Shown: positions 55,501-62,603, counted from the first letter of the stretch. The stretch is 64,000 nt of DNA from JANXQG01 sp964615095 (GCA_964615095.1 CAZTPX010000026.1:14937-78936); one strand, 5' to 3'. The notes: generated by a model from the sequence alone, not told the origin. Numbers and translations: made by a program.

Positions 55501-56356
55501 TCAGGTACGTACCGCCTGAATCGAGCGTAATATCGCCTTCCCCGAGGAAGAGCTCGGCATCGGCCGTGGGCCAGAAGTTGCTGTCGGTGGCGACCGTTTC
55601 GTTGGTGTTTCCCGGGACCCACCAGTAGTTGCGCGTGCCGCCGTTGACCATGTTGGCGAAGGCCACATCGCCGCCATCGAAGTTGATGCCGACAGGCGTG
55701 GCCGGCTCGATGGCCTCGATGGGCGTGCTGGGGCTGGACCACTGCAACGTACACTCCGCCGCGGCCCCGGCCGTCGGCTGGCGGTATTGCATCTCGATGT
55801 CGTAGGTCTGTCCGGCGGTGAAAGTGTAGGTGGCCGTGTCGACGGTGGTACCGTGGACGGTCCAGTCGTTGACCAGCGTGGTCCACGTGGAGGAACCGTC
55901 CGGCCGAATGAAGATCACGTCTCCACCCACGGTCGTGGCGGTGAAGGTATAGGTCTCGGAGAACTTGGGGATGACCGCCCCGCTCCAGAGCACGGAGAAA
56001 TTGTTAATACTGACGCTGGCAAAAACCGGGTCAGGCGAGCCGCCGGGCTGGCCGGCCGTGCCCCAGTTGAAGTCGATCCGCACGTCCTGCCGAGTGAACG
56101 CGGGATTTCCATAGGGGGCCGACACGGGCGTGCCCGGCAGGGCAGTCGCACTGCTATAGTATTCGCCCTGGATGCCGGCGTTGCTAAAACCGCCGCCGGC
56201 GTTCAAGAGCATACGCGATTCCAGCGGTTCGAAAACCAATCGCCGTGTGGACGGCTGAAGCCGCGAGCAATCGCTCCGCTTGTCGCCTCGCCGCCGGCCG
56301 GAAGTGCCCCCTGCCTTGCCCTCCTGTCGGAAGACAGGCTCGTTCAATGGACGCAT
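46592..56356 (-). CDS. Giant LEPR-XLL-type surface protein with PA14, glycosidase-like modules, lectin-like, MBG-type and dockerin domains
   Basis: About 3254 residues from the ATG at 56356; a GTG at 56407 is possible but has no ribosome-binding site. The export motif RRLVFEPLESRMLLNAGG is near residue 40-57. Modules in order: PA14 (about 60-215; GIQGEYYSSATALPGTPV); a TIM-barrel-like region (about 380-690; VYIEFSNEIWNYGF); a beta-sandwich; an FN3 module (about 1130-1200; APTITSSSLSGSVATLGWS); a legume-lectin-like module (about 1560-1780); an MBG-type module (about 1790-1865; LTITANNQTMIYGTALPTL); a carbohydrate-binding-like module; a second glycosidase-like region resembling alpha-L-arabinofuranosidase (about 2250-2780; KYWEVGNEEYGSWETDHHG); and cadherin-like repeats. 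A type I dockerin with two STADVT..R loops is at about 3080-3130. It is probably a cell-surface polysaccharide-binding or -degrading protein. Confidence 0.82.
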   Translation of the reverse strand: MRPLNEPVFRQEGKAGGTSGRRRGDKRSDCSRLQPSTRRLVFEPLESRMLLNAGGGFSNAGIQGEYYSSATALPGTPVSAPYGNPAFTRQDVRIDFNWGTAGQPGGSPDPVFASVSINNFSVLWSGAVIPKFSETYTFTATTVGGDVIFIRPDGSSTWTTLVNDWTVHGTTVDTATYTFTAGQTYDIEMQYRQPTAGAAAECTLQWSSPSTPIEAIEPATPVGINFDGGDVAFANMVNGGTRNYWWVPGNTNETVATDSNFWPTADAELFLGEGDITLDSGGTYLIQFNGTAQVTNWPQTVQFWVGTTNYGSTLPAGAGYSSSNNVTTARMVLPSGSWNGMYLTFADTSRDGKVSNPEHNGITNLYVMQPTTLGGSTDPQPGTLFTNAALAMAAQYDTLRLMGFTDTNGSLVSNWSDRTIPADEIWNGWAITGGSGVSTGDPSTAGAGVPWEVCIALANETGKDLYINIPSNASLAYITDLADLFAFGSDGVNAYTSPQADPVWAPLNSNLKVYIEFSNEIWNYGFSQAGTGGSGWINQLSQRAVYDYLEDITSDPLYPGGGANAYNDGLILVPYYNTVEDGTTWQSAFEATYNGTDPTESGYSSPTYFSNAASVNGYTIYQGWVALRLEQISTAFKTAFGETSISAAAAASRVRPVFEWQYGGSWSGELGAMQTMFPQPVDYYLYGGGAGWYSDDTESGFADATFADCNFATPVVSGTQADPAGTSWTFSNGSISGSTAGIAANGSSLGNPTAPTDGPPNAPGGSTQTACLQPGASISESVDFSAGGWADITLLACETVADNYSNGLSISIDGTPVGESEGPWWGFSGSQGSWTWERTAAFDVTAGYHTVTFTNIWTSGGATVFVDDVAIQTVNSLFNETAAGGAPAITSVRSDVVLCLQYGLYDVGYEGGFDFNENLDGGDVNGYTEMGNRGYSSTTPNVGEMANLDPRTEALAVATLDDFYSYGGTLPIVFESSGNDNSWAVAAPTYFEYNTPKQQAAAAVEAALPPSPDLGTTVPATVVPLSKASDYDDSSGTLQTGGWIAWDIIVPVTGTYVFTATTTSGGSYSMTVDSSIVLGGGTSGGTIDPSATLTPGAYSFQVEATSGSFTVSQVVVSMAGAPTAPTITSSSLSGSVATLGWSSVSGASGYIIGYGSSAGQYTTFTDVGNATSGSVAGLNPTAVDYFAVYAYNAGTARSLPSADVRLAPRSTDPSAYVNFADQAAIDNEGSPTPVTEPLVESGFAFTSLGNSGGTGLLIADNGNGWYPYPIKCLDAEYWGTYQSIARTDGAAFDLYSLELLEFQAGSAVITGYDISGGTVTQVVNLNTSAYASALAVLGWPDVVKVQITWWSGLNGSGSQHNGAITDVVFNDLPPTISSVSATPATVIGTSTALSVTAADYNPAVNPASTLLYTWAATTLPSGAAAPTFSANNSDAAQNTTAYFSAAGNYVFTVTVTDGCNLVATQTVSVTVSQTASGITITPSAPIVGDGGTKQLAAVVGDQFGTAMGTQPSFAWSIASGSGSVSSSGLFTAPSSGSGWTYVQASGGGYTGSGAVYCTSTVLPDYPSGFTGGSLTLAGSAALAGGDLRLTDSGNSDGATWYKTKLSTSSFATDFAFQISTVAGDYMGGMGGNGITFTIQNDAGNVVGSDAAGLGYQGITNSVALKFDLVPWDSSWASNVGAGNEELDSIGIFTDGAAPTTPATDLSMTGVQLRDGDVFDAAVTYNGTTLVVTLTDMTAVQRWSVTESYAVNIPSVVGGSTAWFGFTGGSGGNVPSGSFQNILSWTVDPAPLTITANNQTMIYGTALPTLTASYAGFVNGDTPASLTTLPTLTTTATTSSPAGSYPITASGAADPNYTISYVPGTLTVTPVTWIGGAAGSWAVAANWSNGVVPTSATPVSIPSSGVTVTIPAGDTESAGSLTIAAGATLSLPGGGNPTNPTANLISRNAGFESPVAGNNTQPSTWGCWGSSYLSSQYAYSGSQSLLLSGTNSGASQQFTVTPGASYTASVYAMTPAGNPLTGNIVAELQLLYYNSSGAQISSYSAPNQIIVLDSSSAAGGPLVGSVGNQGWNHFFTTAVAPSNAVTARVQLATWVGSGLYGGVAYFDAVQFGPSPAGSSTLTTAGLVNNGTIAIGAMNTIAVNGGFTQTGTGTLNLQLGGAPASGIFGSLTVSGTAALAGVLASQIVYGYSPSTTDSFTPVTYDSEAGSFSSFQLSSGAGYQFNAAATFTNVVLSAAPTTALVATVSAATPVHAVSTNLLGINMVYWDPDTGTTQTKQMLSAAGLDLFRFPGGSASDDYHFDVADNYYAGAQTFAQFVQAITADGGTGLVTLDYGSGSPQEAAAELAYLDGSPTDATSIGNGIQWNDSTGQWQTVNWKTVGYWASLRGASPLAQDDGLNFLRIDHPTAFTDIKYWEVGNEEYGSWETDHHGTATPAETSTGAQHDPATYAAFAAQFAALAGTILTDAGLPQTTISIGIDSGDPTGASDGNWTENVLADGLALGFVPGFISDHSYMQSPGAESDSFLLNSTVTDSGSVLDWSTRYADYQAVLQATLGSQASSVQVLATEYNSVYTNPGKQSTSLVNGLFIAESLGSLLDSGYSGGIAWDLRNSWDTGENNSNALYGWREGGDYGQLGDPGDSNSAPATGPYVAYPGYYALQLASKIIQSGGQVVSATSNYSDLDVYAVKESSGDLALLVINVNPAATLSEQFDLAGFQFSGAAQVWQYGETQDTAQSLSSTGASALASTSTSMGLSGSTFSYTFPAYSMTVLQLQPSIPPVVAVGNAGAVTFISGGAAVAVAPKLTISATSATTLASATVSISGGPLDAGSETLAANTAGTSITSSYNSATGVLTLSGSDTLAHYQQVLESVTYVDSLLGTTNLGNRTLNFSVTDANNLSSATVSAAVAFDVAPTVTGVYVSGSSWVTSYYNTLTSAGVGSSLGYELASGSGQLSNANVPGWTNLNTITIVFDKPVSGLTLSSFALGDSASNNNTGAGATSSGITITGETNVSSTEAQLTLSGPLPSNKYYVEVLATGVTDAAGATLDGLWTTSVSSFAAGSGNGAPGSNFVYEFYELAGSILRNGRVSTADVTKLRSIALGSDTTATWQDDVNGDNRLSTADVTSMRSKPLTSLGNFPSPILPTSAGTVESAGTMAAAMSTTVASVAASPASGVMAAATTASKSVDRVSSTAANRVSKAHDAVLASFVSSIPSTAAAAWLWALGGFSGNQQQAEKRDSVICAADDVLIRFGREAN

Positions 56357-56477
56357 GCCAATTTCTTTCTTCTCGACTGATTGTCGCTGAAAAGAGTTCC
56401 CCCCCACGGCGAAAGCCGAAGAACGCTTCTGCCGTTGTCGCCATCCATTATAACCGATAAGGCGGTCCTATAGCCTT

Positions 56478-58682
56478 TCAACGCGTCGCTTCGCATTCGG
56501 CCACTTTGCGGTCGTTGAATTCTTCCGTGAGCAGGCCCTCTTCGAACAACAGCCGGATCTGCCGCAAACGCCACTCGACTTGCTGCTTGGTGAACTTGCC
56601 TTTCGCGGCCGGTAGGGAGGCGGTGGCAACCGCGGGCTTCGTTTCGGCCGGCTTCGCGTCGGAGGGTTTCGTTTCGACGGGCTTTACTTCGGCCGGTTTT
56701 ACTTCGGCAGGCTTCGGCTCGACAGGTGGCGGCGCCGGCGTGCGCCGCACGCGCTTGGCCACCGGTTGAGAGGCAGGCGAATACACGAGGACCTTCATCC
56801 CGCTTTCCGCCGGCACGAGGTGCCGCCAGAGAAAGGCCTGCATGCGGTCCTCTGCCGGCACGACCGCATGCACGACTTCCCGGCCGCCGATCGTGGCGCG
56901 GCCCTCGATCACCAGCCCCAACGGTTGCCGCAGCTCGGCCAACGTGGTCTTGATCCCCAAGTTTGCCGTGGTCTGCGTGCCTGAGATACTCAGCGGCGAC
57001 GCAGTGAACCCCGGCGGTGGGTCCTTCAAGGCCAGCTTGACAGGAGCAGCGAAACCGTCCTTCCGCAGCAGTTTCAGGGCGATGTTGGCCCGGCCCTTGC
57101 TGGGCATCGCAGCCGCGGAAGGCACTGCAAAGAGTGTGAAGTCGGGGCGCGGCGGCCCGATCCGCAGGCGATAGGCATATTCCCCGCCGCCGGCCCGCGC
57201 GGTGTCGCCCAGGTGCACGTAGTAGGTCCCGTCGGCGGGCAGTTTCAGCGTCAAATAGGAGTCGGCATCGTGCGTGTTGGTGCCCGACTCCGGATCCTCG
57301 TAATCGTCATTGTAGGCCAGCAGCTTGCCCCCGGCGTCGGTAACTTTCAAGAGCGAATCCAAGGGCGAATCGAGCCGGCGGGCCGAGACCTGGGCGACGA
57401 TCGTCTGGCCCGCGCGGCCCTGGAACTGGAAAACGTCCCAGTCGCCCGGGCGGTCGATGCGCCCGTTGACAATCACGGGCAGTGTCACCCGCTGCGCATG
57501 GGCCGGATCGTTGTTCGGCTCCTTCTCCCGGCATTCCGGCAACGTGTCGACGGCAAAGGGCATGGGGTTGGAAACGATGCCGTCAACCCGCGCGGTCACC
57601 TGGTAGATCCCCGGCGCGGCGTCGGGCGGCGGGAGATTCAACTCGGCCTTGCCTAGGTTCCAGCCCTGCGTGTCGACCTTGACCGCCGTCCCGGCGCGAC
57701 GGCCCAGCGGGAAGATGCTCGTCAGGAAGGGCAGTTCGCCGGCGGTGACGCGATAGACGAAGTCCTCGCGGCCGCGGTAGATCGCGTCGGTGATCGCAAA
57801 AACGTACTCGCCGTCGTGCGGCACTTCGAAAAAGATCACGGGATCGGGCTTGAAGCGGTAATCGTCGTTGTAGGCCACTTCCTTGCCGGCCGCGTCGTAG
57901 ATCGCCATTACGGGTTGGAACCAGCCGGGTACGGCGTCGGCCAGGAAGGGGACCAGATCCCGCGCCTGGGTCGAGAACACCAGCCGCTGCCCCTTGTGGG
58001 CGTGAAAGCGGTAGCGGTTCTCTTCGCCCGAGGCAATCTGGCCATTGACCGTGCAAGGCAAGGTGATTTGCTGTTCCACTTCGTCGTCGGGCCGCTTGCG
58101 GAGGGCCGCCTCCTCTTTGCCCAATACCTGGAGCGTGGCGCTGAGCATGGGCTTGCGGCAGATTTCGGGCAGTTGGCCGACATGGAACACCAACGGATTC
58201 GATACACCCCGCGGCGTCGAGAGGACCAACTCCCGCCGGCCAGGCTTCGCGTCCGCGTCAATCGTAATCTCGACCAGCGTCAGGCTGGAGAGCGAGGCGC
58301 TCGCCGGCGTGGCCACAAAGGCAGACATTTTGCGCTCGATCCTCGCGGCCAGTTTGAGCGACTCGTCGTCCTGCTTGGTCGCACGTTTCAACTCGGCGAG
58401 TTGTTCCTTGAGCAGGTTCATTTCCTCGTTGTTCAACCTGCGCAGGTACTCGATCACCTTGGCCCGCACGCCCTTGCCGGAGACTTGCACGAAACTGTTA
58501 TTGTCCATGCCTTGACCGCCCAGGCGAACCTCGAACGTGGTCCCTTGCTGGCCTCCGGCCGGATAGGCGTATCCCAGGTACGGCCGGACTTGGGCCTGCG
58601 CGGCCGAGGACGCGGCTAGCCCTGCGACCAAGGCCAGAACGGCGAACCGGAAAGTACGACTGAATCGCTTCTTGGTTTGCAT
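56478..58682 (-). CDS. Exported PPC-domain protein with Lys/Pro/Ala linker and SHOCT-like tail
   Basis: The ATG at 58682 has GGGAG seven bases before it, so an upstream TTG at 58688 is rejected. The 734-residue protein has a signal peptide ending at AAQA. Bacterial pre-peptidase C-terminal-like modules are seen twice: GEENRYRFHAHKGQRLVFSTQA (around 215-320), and DWDVFQFQGRAGQTIVAQVSAR with DSPLDSLLKVTDAGGKLLAYNDDYED (around 415-510). A charged helix (about 90-115) precedes them. After residue 650 comes a linker of KPAEVKP repeats, and the last 35 residues (WRLRQIRLLFEEGLLTEEF) resemble a SHOCT motif. It is the third gene in the operon after DUF1549 and DUF1501, with 13 bp to the DUF1501 gene. 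The function is unknown. Confidence 0.85.
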   Translation of the reverse strand: MQTKKRFSRTFRFAVLALVAGLAASSAAQAQVRPYLGYAYPAGGQQGTTFEVRLGGQGMDNNSFVQVSGKGVRAKVIEYLRRLNNEEMNLLKEQLAELKRATKQDDESLKLAARIERKMSAFVATPASASLSSLTLVEITIDADAKPGRRELVLSTPRGVSNPLVFHVGQLPEICRKPMLSATLQVLGKEEAALRKRPDDEVEQQITLPCTVNGQIASGEENRYRFHAHKGQRLVFSTQARDLVPFLADAVPGWFQPVMAIYDAAGKEVAYNDDYRFKPDPVIFFEVPHDGEYVFAITDAIYRGREDFVYRVTAGELPFLTSIFPLGRRAGTAVKVDTQGWNLGKAELNLPPPDAAPGIYQVTARVDGIVSNPMPFAVDTLPECREKEPNNDPAHAQRVTLPVIVNGRIDRPGDWDVFQFQGRAGQTIVAQVSARRLDSPLDSLLKVTDAGGKLLAYNDDYEDPESGTNTHDADSYLTLKLPADGTYYVHLGDTARAGGGEYAYRLRIGPPRPDFTLFAVPSAAAMPSKGRANIALKLLRKDGFAAPVKLALKDPPPGFTASPLSISGTQTTANLGIKTTLAELRQPLGLVIEGRATIGGREVVHAVVPAEDRMQAFLWRHLVPAESGMKVLVYSPASQPVAKRVRRTPAPPPVEPKPAEVKPAEVKPVETKPSDAKPAETKPAVATASLPAAKGKFTKQQVEWRLRQIRLLFEEGLLTEEFNDRKVAECEATR

Positions 58683-58695
58683 AGTCAATCTCCCG

Positions 58696-60039
58696 TTACA
58701 TGATCTCCGTCAGTAACCCGGCCGACTTCACTTTATCCGACGGGGGAGGCAGCACGTAGGCCTCGAGGCCCATGGGATGCGGCAGGCGTGCGTGGGGGTC
58801 GATGCCGGCCAGTTGATAAATGCTGCCCAATAGATCGACCGGATAGACCGGCCGCTCCTTGACCTCCTCGGCCTTCGCGTCGGAGGCCCCGACCACGCGG
58901 CCGCCCTGGAAACCACCGCCCGCCACGAGCACGGAAAAGACATTGCCGTAGTGGTTTCGCCCGCCGTTCCAGGGCGGCTGCCAGTCGATCTTGGGTCCGC
59001 GCCCGAACTCGCCGCAGCACCAGACGAGCGTCGTCTCCAGCAGGCCATGCTCCTTCAGATCGGCCAAGAGCGCGGCCAACCCCTGGTCGAGTTGCGGACA
59101 TTGCCGCCGCATGGTGGCGAAGTGGTTGCTATGCGTGTCCCAGCCGCCCGGATAGTTGATCACGATATAGGGAACCCCCGCCTCGACCATCCGCCGCGCC
59201 GCCAGGCAGTCCTGGCCGAAGGTGTGGCGGCCGAAGCGGTCCCTCGTCTCGCGGCTTTCCTTGGCCAGGTCGAAGACGTCCTTGCCTGCGCCCAGGATCA
59301 GGTCGTAGGCCGCTTTCTTGGCCTCCATGGCGGCCGCCAGTTGCGGACTGTCGGGCACCGCGCCGCCCAGGGCATTCAGCTTGTCGAGCAATTCACGGCG
59401 GGCCTTCTGCCGCTCGTCGGTGATGCCGCGGGCGACCACGCCTTCCACCTCGAAGCGTGCCGCGTTAGGATCACCGCCGGTGGCGAAGGGCTTGTATTTC
59501 GGGCCCAGGAAACCCTCCTCGGAGAAGCGCCCCTGCGGCCGCGTAAGCACCACATAAGGCGGGATCACGCCCTTGTGCTGCGGACCCTTGAAGAGCGAGA
59601 ACACCGCGCCAATGCTGGGGTAAGCCAGCCGCTCGCCGGGCACGTGGCCCGTCTGCATCAAGTAGGCCGCCGTCTCGTGGCCGTTGTTGCGGTGGGTCAT
59701 GCTGCGGATCAGGGAATATTTGTCGGCCTGCTTGGCCAGGAGCGGAAACAACTCGCCAATCTGGATGCCGGCAACATTCGTGGGAATGGCCTTGGCGAAA
59801 TCGCCCATGTAATCGCGGCCGGCATCCGGCTTGGGATCCCAGGTGTCGATGTGCGACATGCCGCCCCACAAGAAGACCTGGATCACCGACTTGGCCTTCA
59901 CTTGGGGCTTGACTACGGGCTGGGCAGACTCCGCCGTAGCGGTGGCGGCGGCCCTGCCCAGTTGACTGCCGGCGATCCACGCGGCCGCGCCGGACAGGCC
60001 GCGGCACAACGCCGCGCGGCGGGAGATTGAAGTGTTCAT
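58696..60039 (-). CDS. DUF1501 Tat-exported protein
   Basis: A 447-residue protein with a Tat-like start (MNTSISRRAALCRGLSGAAA). SVIQVFLWGGMSHIDTWDPKP, KYSLIRSMTHRNNGHETAAYLM and TTLVWCCGEFGRGPKID mark the sulfatase-like DUF1501 family, in which Asp and His residues resemble metal-binding positions of alkaline phosphatase-type enzymes. The C-terminal DLLGSIYQLAGIDP is also standard. Members are very numerous in planctomycetes, nearly always next to DUF1549/DUF1553 genes, and are of unknown substrate. Here it follows the DUF1549 gene after a 97-bp gap holding a dispersed hairpin repeat. Confidence 0.92.
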   Translation of the reverse strand: MNTSISRRAALCRGLSGAAAWIAGSQLGRAAATATAESAQPVVKPQVKAKSVIQVFLWGGMSHIDTWDPKPDAGRDYMGDFAKAIPTNVAGIQIGELFPLLAKQADKYSLIRSMTHRNNGHETAAYLMQTGHVPGERLAYPSIGAVFSLFKGPQHKGVIPPYVVLTRPQGRFSEEGFLGPKYKPFATGGDPNAARFEVEGVVARGITDERQKARRELLDKLNALGGAVPDSPQLAAAMEAKKAAYDLILGAGKDVFDLAKESRETRDRFGRHTFGQDCLAARRMVEAGVPYIVINYPGGWDTHSNHFATMRRQCPQLDQGLAALLADLKEHGLLETTLVWCCGEFGRGPKIDWQPPWNGGRNHYGNVFSVLVAGGGFQGGRVVGASDAKAEEVKERPVYPVDLLGSIYQLAGIDPHARLPHPMGLEAYVLPPPSDKVKSAGLLTEIM

Positions 60040-60061
60040 GTTCTCGGCATCCAGTTTTTAC

Positions 60062-60133
60062 GTATCCGGCACACTCCGTGTGCCGATTGGCAGCGGCACA
60101 CCACCCGCAAGCGGGTACCCGGTGCCGGGTACA
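60062..60133. repeat. Family A repeat copy with inserted hairpin
   Basis: Left arm GTATCCGGCACACTCCGTGT... at 60062-60085 is identical to that at 7442-7465. The right arm (60094-60133) is split: CGGCACAC is followed by an inserted ACCCGC-AA-GCGGGT hairpin and then GGTGCCGGGTACA. It lies between the DUF1549 stop codon and the DUF1501 start, inside the presumed operon. Confidence 0.8.
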
Positions 60134-60136
60134 TTG

Positions 60137-61960
60137 TCAATGACGATAAAGGAATTCGGGACTATTGATCAAGGCCCAGGCGATGTCGACCCAGTCGGTC
60201 CGTCGCTTGGGCGGACTGGCCTTCGGCTTGGCGGGCTTGCTCGCCGCTGAGGACTTGGCCGGCGTCACGGCCTTGGCGGGCGTTCCAGGCTTCGCCGTCG
60301 CAGGTTTGGTAGGTGTTCCTGGCTTCCCCGCGGCGGGTTTCGTCGCCGCGGGCTTGGCCGGCGTCGCGGACCGCCCGTATTCCAAGGCAATCTGCACCTC
60401 GGCGGGCGTGGGCTTGCGCGAGAGAATCGTCAGGTACAACTCCTCGACAATCTCCTCCGGCTTGCGGCCCGACTCGAAAACGACCTTGAGCTTCGGCCCC
60501 CGGTCGAGCTTGTTCTGGATCTGGCTGGAATTGAGCAGGTACAGCCACTGGGCCGGCACCGGCTTGTTGTTTCGCTCGTTCTCCATGCCGGTGGCCCGCG
60601 CCGACCGCCCGAAGAGGGCCAGGAAGGGGCTGGTAATGCTGCCGTCGGCGATAGCGATCGCCGGCTTGCTGGCAGGTATGTACGTGAACGGTTCCGGAAT
60701 GGGACTCGTGTAAAGGTCCGAGGTGCCGGTGATCTTGTTGACCGCGTCGATCAGCACCTCGGCGTCCAGCCGGCGGAGCGGATACCGGGCGAAATTGGCT
60801 TCCGCCCGCGCCGCGTCGGCGTGCGATACGGACGACAACTGGTAAGTCTCCGAGTTCAAGATCAAGCGGTAGAGATGCTTGAGATCGTAATGGCTGGCGA
60901 TCAGTTCCTTTTCCAGGTAGGCGAGCAGCTCGGGGTTGCTGGGCGGATTGCCCTCGCGGATGTCGTCCGGTTCGTGAATGATGCCGCGGCCCACGAGCCA
61001 GGCCCAGACGCGGTTGGCGATGTTGCGCGTGAACCAGGGGTTCTGCGGCGCGATCAGCCAATCGGCGAAGACCTCGCGGGGATCGCGGTCCGGCGACAGT
61101 TCGATCTTCTTGCCGTCGGGAAACGTCGCCGCCAGCGCCGCGGCGGGCGTCGCCGCGGCAGATGGCGGCGTCTTCGCTTCGCTGCCGGGCTTGGGCGGCT
61201 CGGTCTTGCCCGGTGGGTCCTTGGCCGCTTCGCTGCTTGGCGGAGGCGACGCTTGGAATGGATCCCAATAGACGTGTTCTTCCTTCCATTCCCGCGTGTG
61301 CTTGTAGCCCACCTGGGCGAAGAAGGAGGCCATACCGGCGAGCCGCTCTTTCGGCCAGGCATCGGCCCGCGCGCCCATGAACGTCAGGGCCACACTGGCG
61401 GCGATCCCTTCCGGCGTGCGGTTCTGGATCGCGCGGTAGAAATTCACGGGGCCTACGCGGAAATTGCTGCCGCTGGCGGTGAGCAGTTCGCGGGCGAACT
61501 TGTCGTAGGGCTTGTTCTGGGCGATCGACGCCCGCAGCCAGCGGTGATAGGCCTGGGCCGCGTTGGGCCAGAGGTTGATGGGGAACTCGGCCTTGATCCG
61601 CAGCAGGTCGCCCCATTTCATGGCCCAGTAGTCGGCGAATTCGTCGCGCGCGAGCAGCCGCTCGATGAGCAGCAGCCGCTTGTTCTTGGCATCCGCGTCC
61701 TGGATGAAGTCGCGGGCCTCTTGGGCTGTGGGCAGGGTGCCGATGACATCGAGGTACGCGCGGCGGATAAATACCGCGTCGGAGCAGCGGACGGGCTGGA
61801 TGCCCAAGGACGACAGCCTGGCGAAGACCAGCTTGTCGATCTGCCCGGCGGGCGCGGGCTGCTCCGTGCTCTCGAAGATCGGGTGCGTTTTCAGGGGCGG
61901 CGCGGCGCCGCCGCCGATCACCAGGAAGGCCGTAGCCGCGATCAGCCACATCGTTCGCAT
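60137..61960 (-). CDS. DUF1549/DUF1553 exported protein without cytochrome domain, with KPA-rich insert
   Basis: The ATG at 61960 gives a signal peptide (MRTMWLIAATAFLVIGGGAA) and has GGAG nine bases upstream; a frame opening at 62446 is not credible upstream of this. The 607-residue protein has DUF1549 (about 30-220; DKLVFARLSSLGIQPV, FIRRAYLDVIGTLPTAQEA) and DUF1553 (about 290-600; WLIAPQNPWFTRNIANRVWAWLVGRGI). The N-terminal planctomycete cytochrome domain that many homologues have is missing. The last block WVDIAWALINSPEFLYRH, normally continuous with the EVQIALEYGRS region, is separated from it by about 55 residues of Lys/Pro/Ala/Thr repeats. It is the first gene in the operon. The function is unknown. 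Confidence 0.88.
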   Translation of the reverse strand: MRTMWLIAATAFLVIGGGAAPPLKTHPIFESTEQPAPAGQIDKLVFARLSSLGIQPVRCSDAVFIRRAYLDVIGTLPTAQEARDFIQDADAKNKRLLLIERLLARDEFADYWAMKWGDLLRIKAEFPINLWPNAAQAYHRWLRASIAQNKPYDKFARELLTASGSNFRVGPVNFYRAIQNRTPEGIAASVALTFMGARADAWPKERLAGMASFFAQVGYKHTREWKEEHVYWDPFQASPPPSSEAAKDPPGKTEPPKPGSEAKTPPSAAATPAAALAATFPDGKKIELSPDRDPREVFADWLIAPQNPWFTRNIANRVWAWLVGRGIIHEPDDIREGNPPSNPELLAYLEKELIASHYDLKHLYRLILNSETYQLSSVSHADAARAEANFARYPLRRLDAEVLIDAVNKITGTSDLYTSPIPEPFTYIPASKPAIAIADGSITSPFLALFGRSARATGMENERNNKPVPAQWLYLLNSSQIQNKLDRGPKLKVVFESGRKPEEIVEELYLTILSRKPTPAEVQIALEYGRSATPAKPAATKPAAGKPGTPTKPATAKPGTPAKAVTPAKSSAASKPAKPKASPPKRRTDWVDIAWALINSPEFLYRH

Positions 61961-62384
61961 GTTTTTCAACTCCGTGCGGGGGACGCCTCGTTTCGCCTGT
62001 GGGCAAGCGATGGAGTTGCTCTTCGGTCGAGGACGCCCGAGGGTGGTGGGCCCGAGGCGGGGAGCGCTCGGGGATTCCTTTATCTTACTAAGGCGCCACG
62101 GCCCCTGTCTATCGTGCTTTGCTCGCCGACGGCAAAGATGACATGAGTCAGAAAAAAATGCTTCCTGTGGCGTTTCTCCCGCCTGGGTCGCCGAGACCAA
62201 CCCGCCGTTTCGGGTCAGCCATTGGTGTGACCACAGCGAAAAAGAGGGGCTTTTGGCGTTTCTGAGGCGGTTTTGTCCGTCCATGTGTGTGTTCTGCTTT
62301 CTCCAAAGGTGTTGCCGGCACAGCGTAAACTGCGGGAATACGATCGCTTGACACTCTAACGATAGTCTTGCTACAGCCGAAATA

Positions 62385-62459
62385 CCTAGACAATACCTAG
62401 CCACTTTGGACCATTTCCTAGCCACTTTTGTAGTCAACCTAGCCACTTCCTAGCCATTT
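62385..62459. repeat. Five helically phased CCTAG-motif repeats
   Basis: CCTAGACAAT begins at 62385; CCTAGCCACTT begins at 62396, 62417 and 62438; CCTAGCCATTT begins at 62449. The spacings are 11, 21, 21 and 11 bp, that is one or two turns of B-DNA. The five copies would all face the same side of the helix. It could be an operator or an iteron-like array. Confidence 0.7.
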
Positions 62460-62603
62460 TTTGGTAACGTGTTCATGCGTACAGTATATAGGGGTCGGGC
62501 ACACGCCATCTTCCTTCAGCTATTTAAGTGCAGTGTCATAAAAATAATTAATTGCTGCCAAGGCTTGCGGGGGCGTTCGCGACCGTTGCGCCACGTTGCC
62601 GCA

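Noticed and set aside
61961..62446. N-terminal extension of the DUF1549/DUF1553 protein up to 62446
   Set aside because: The frame is open by chance; the extension has no domain, and a signal peptide with a ribosome-binding site begins at 61960.
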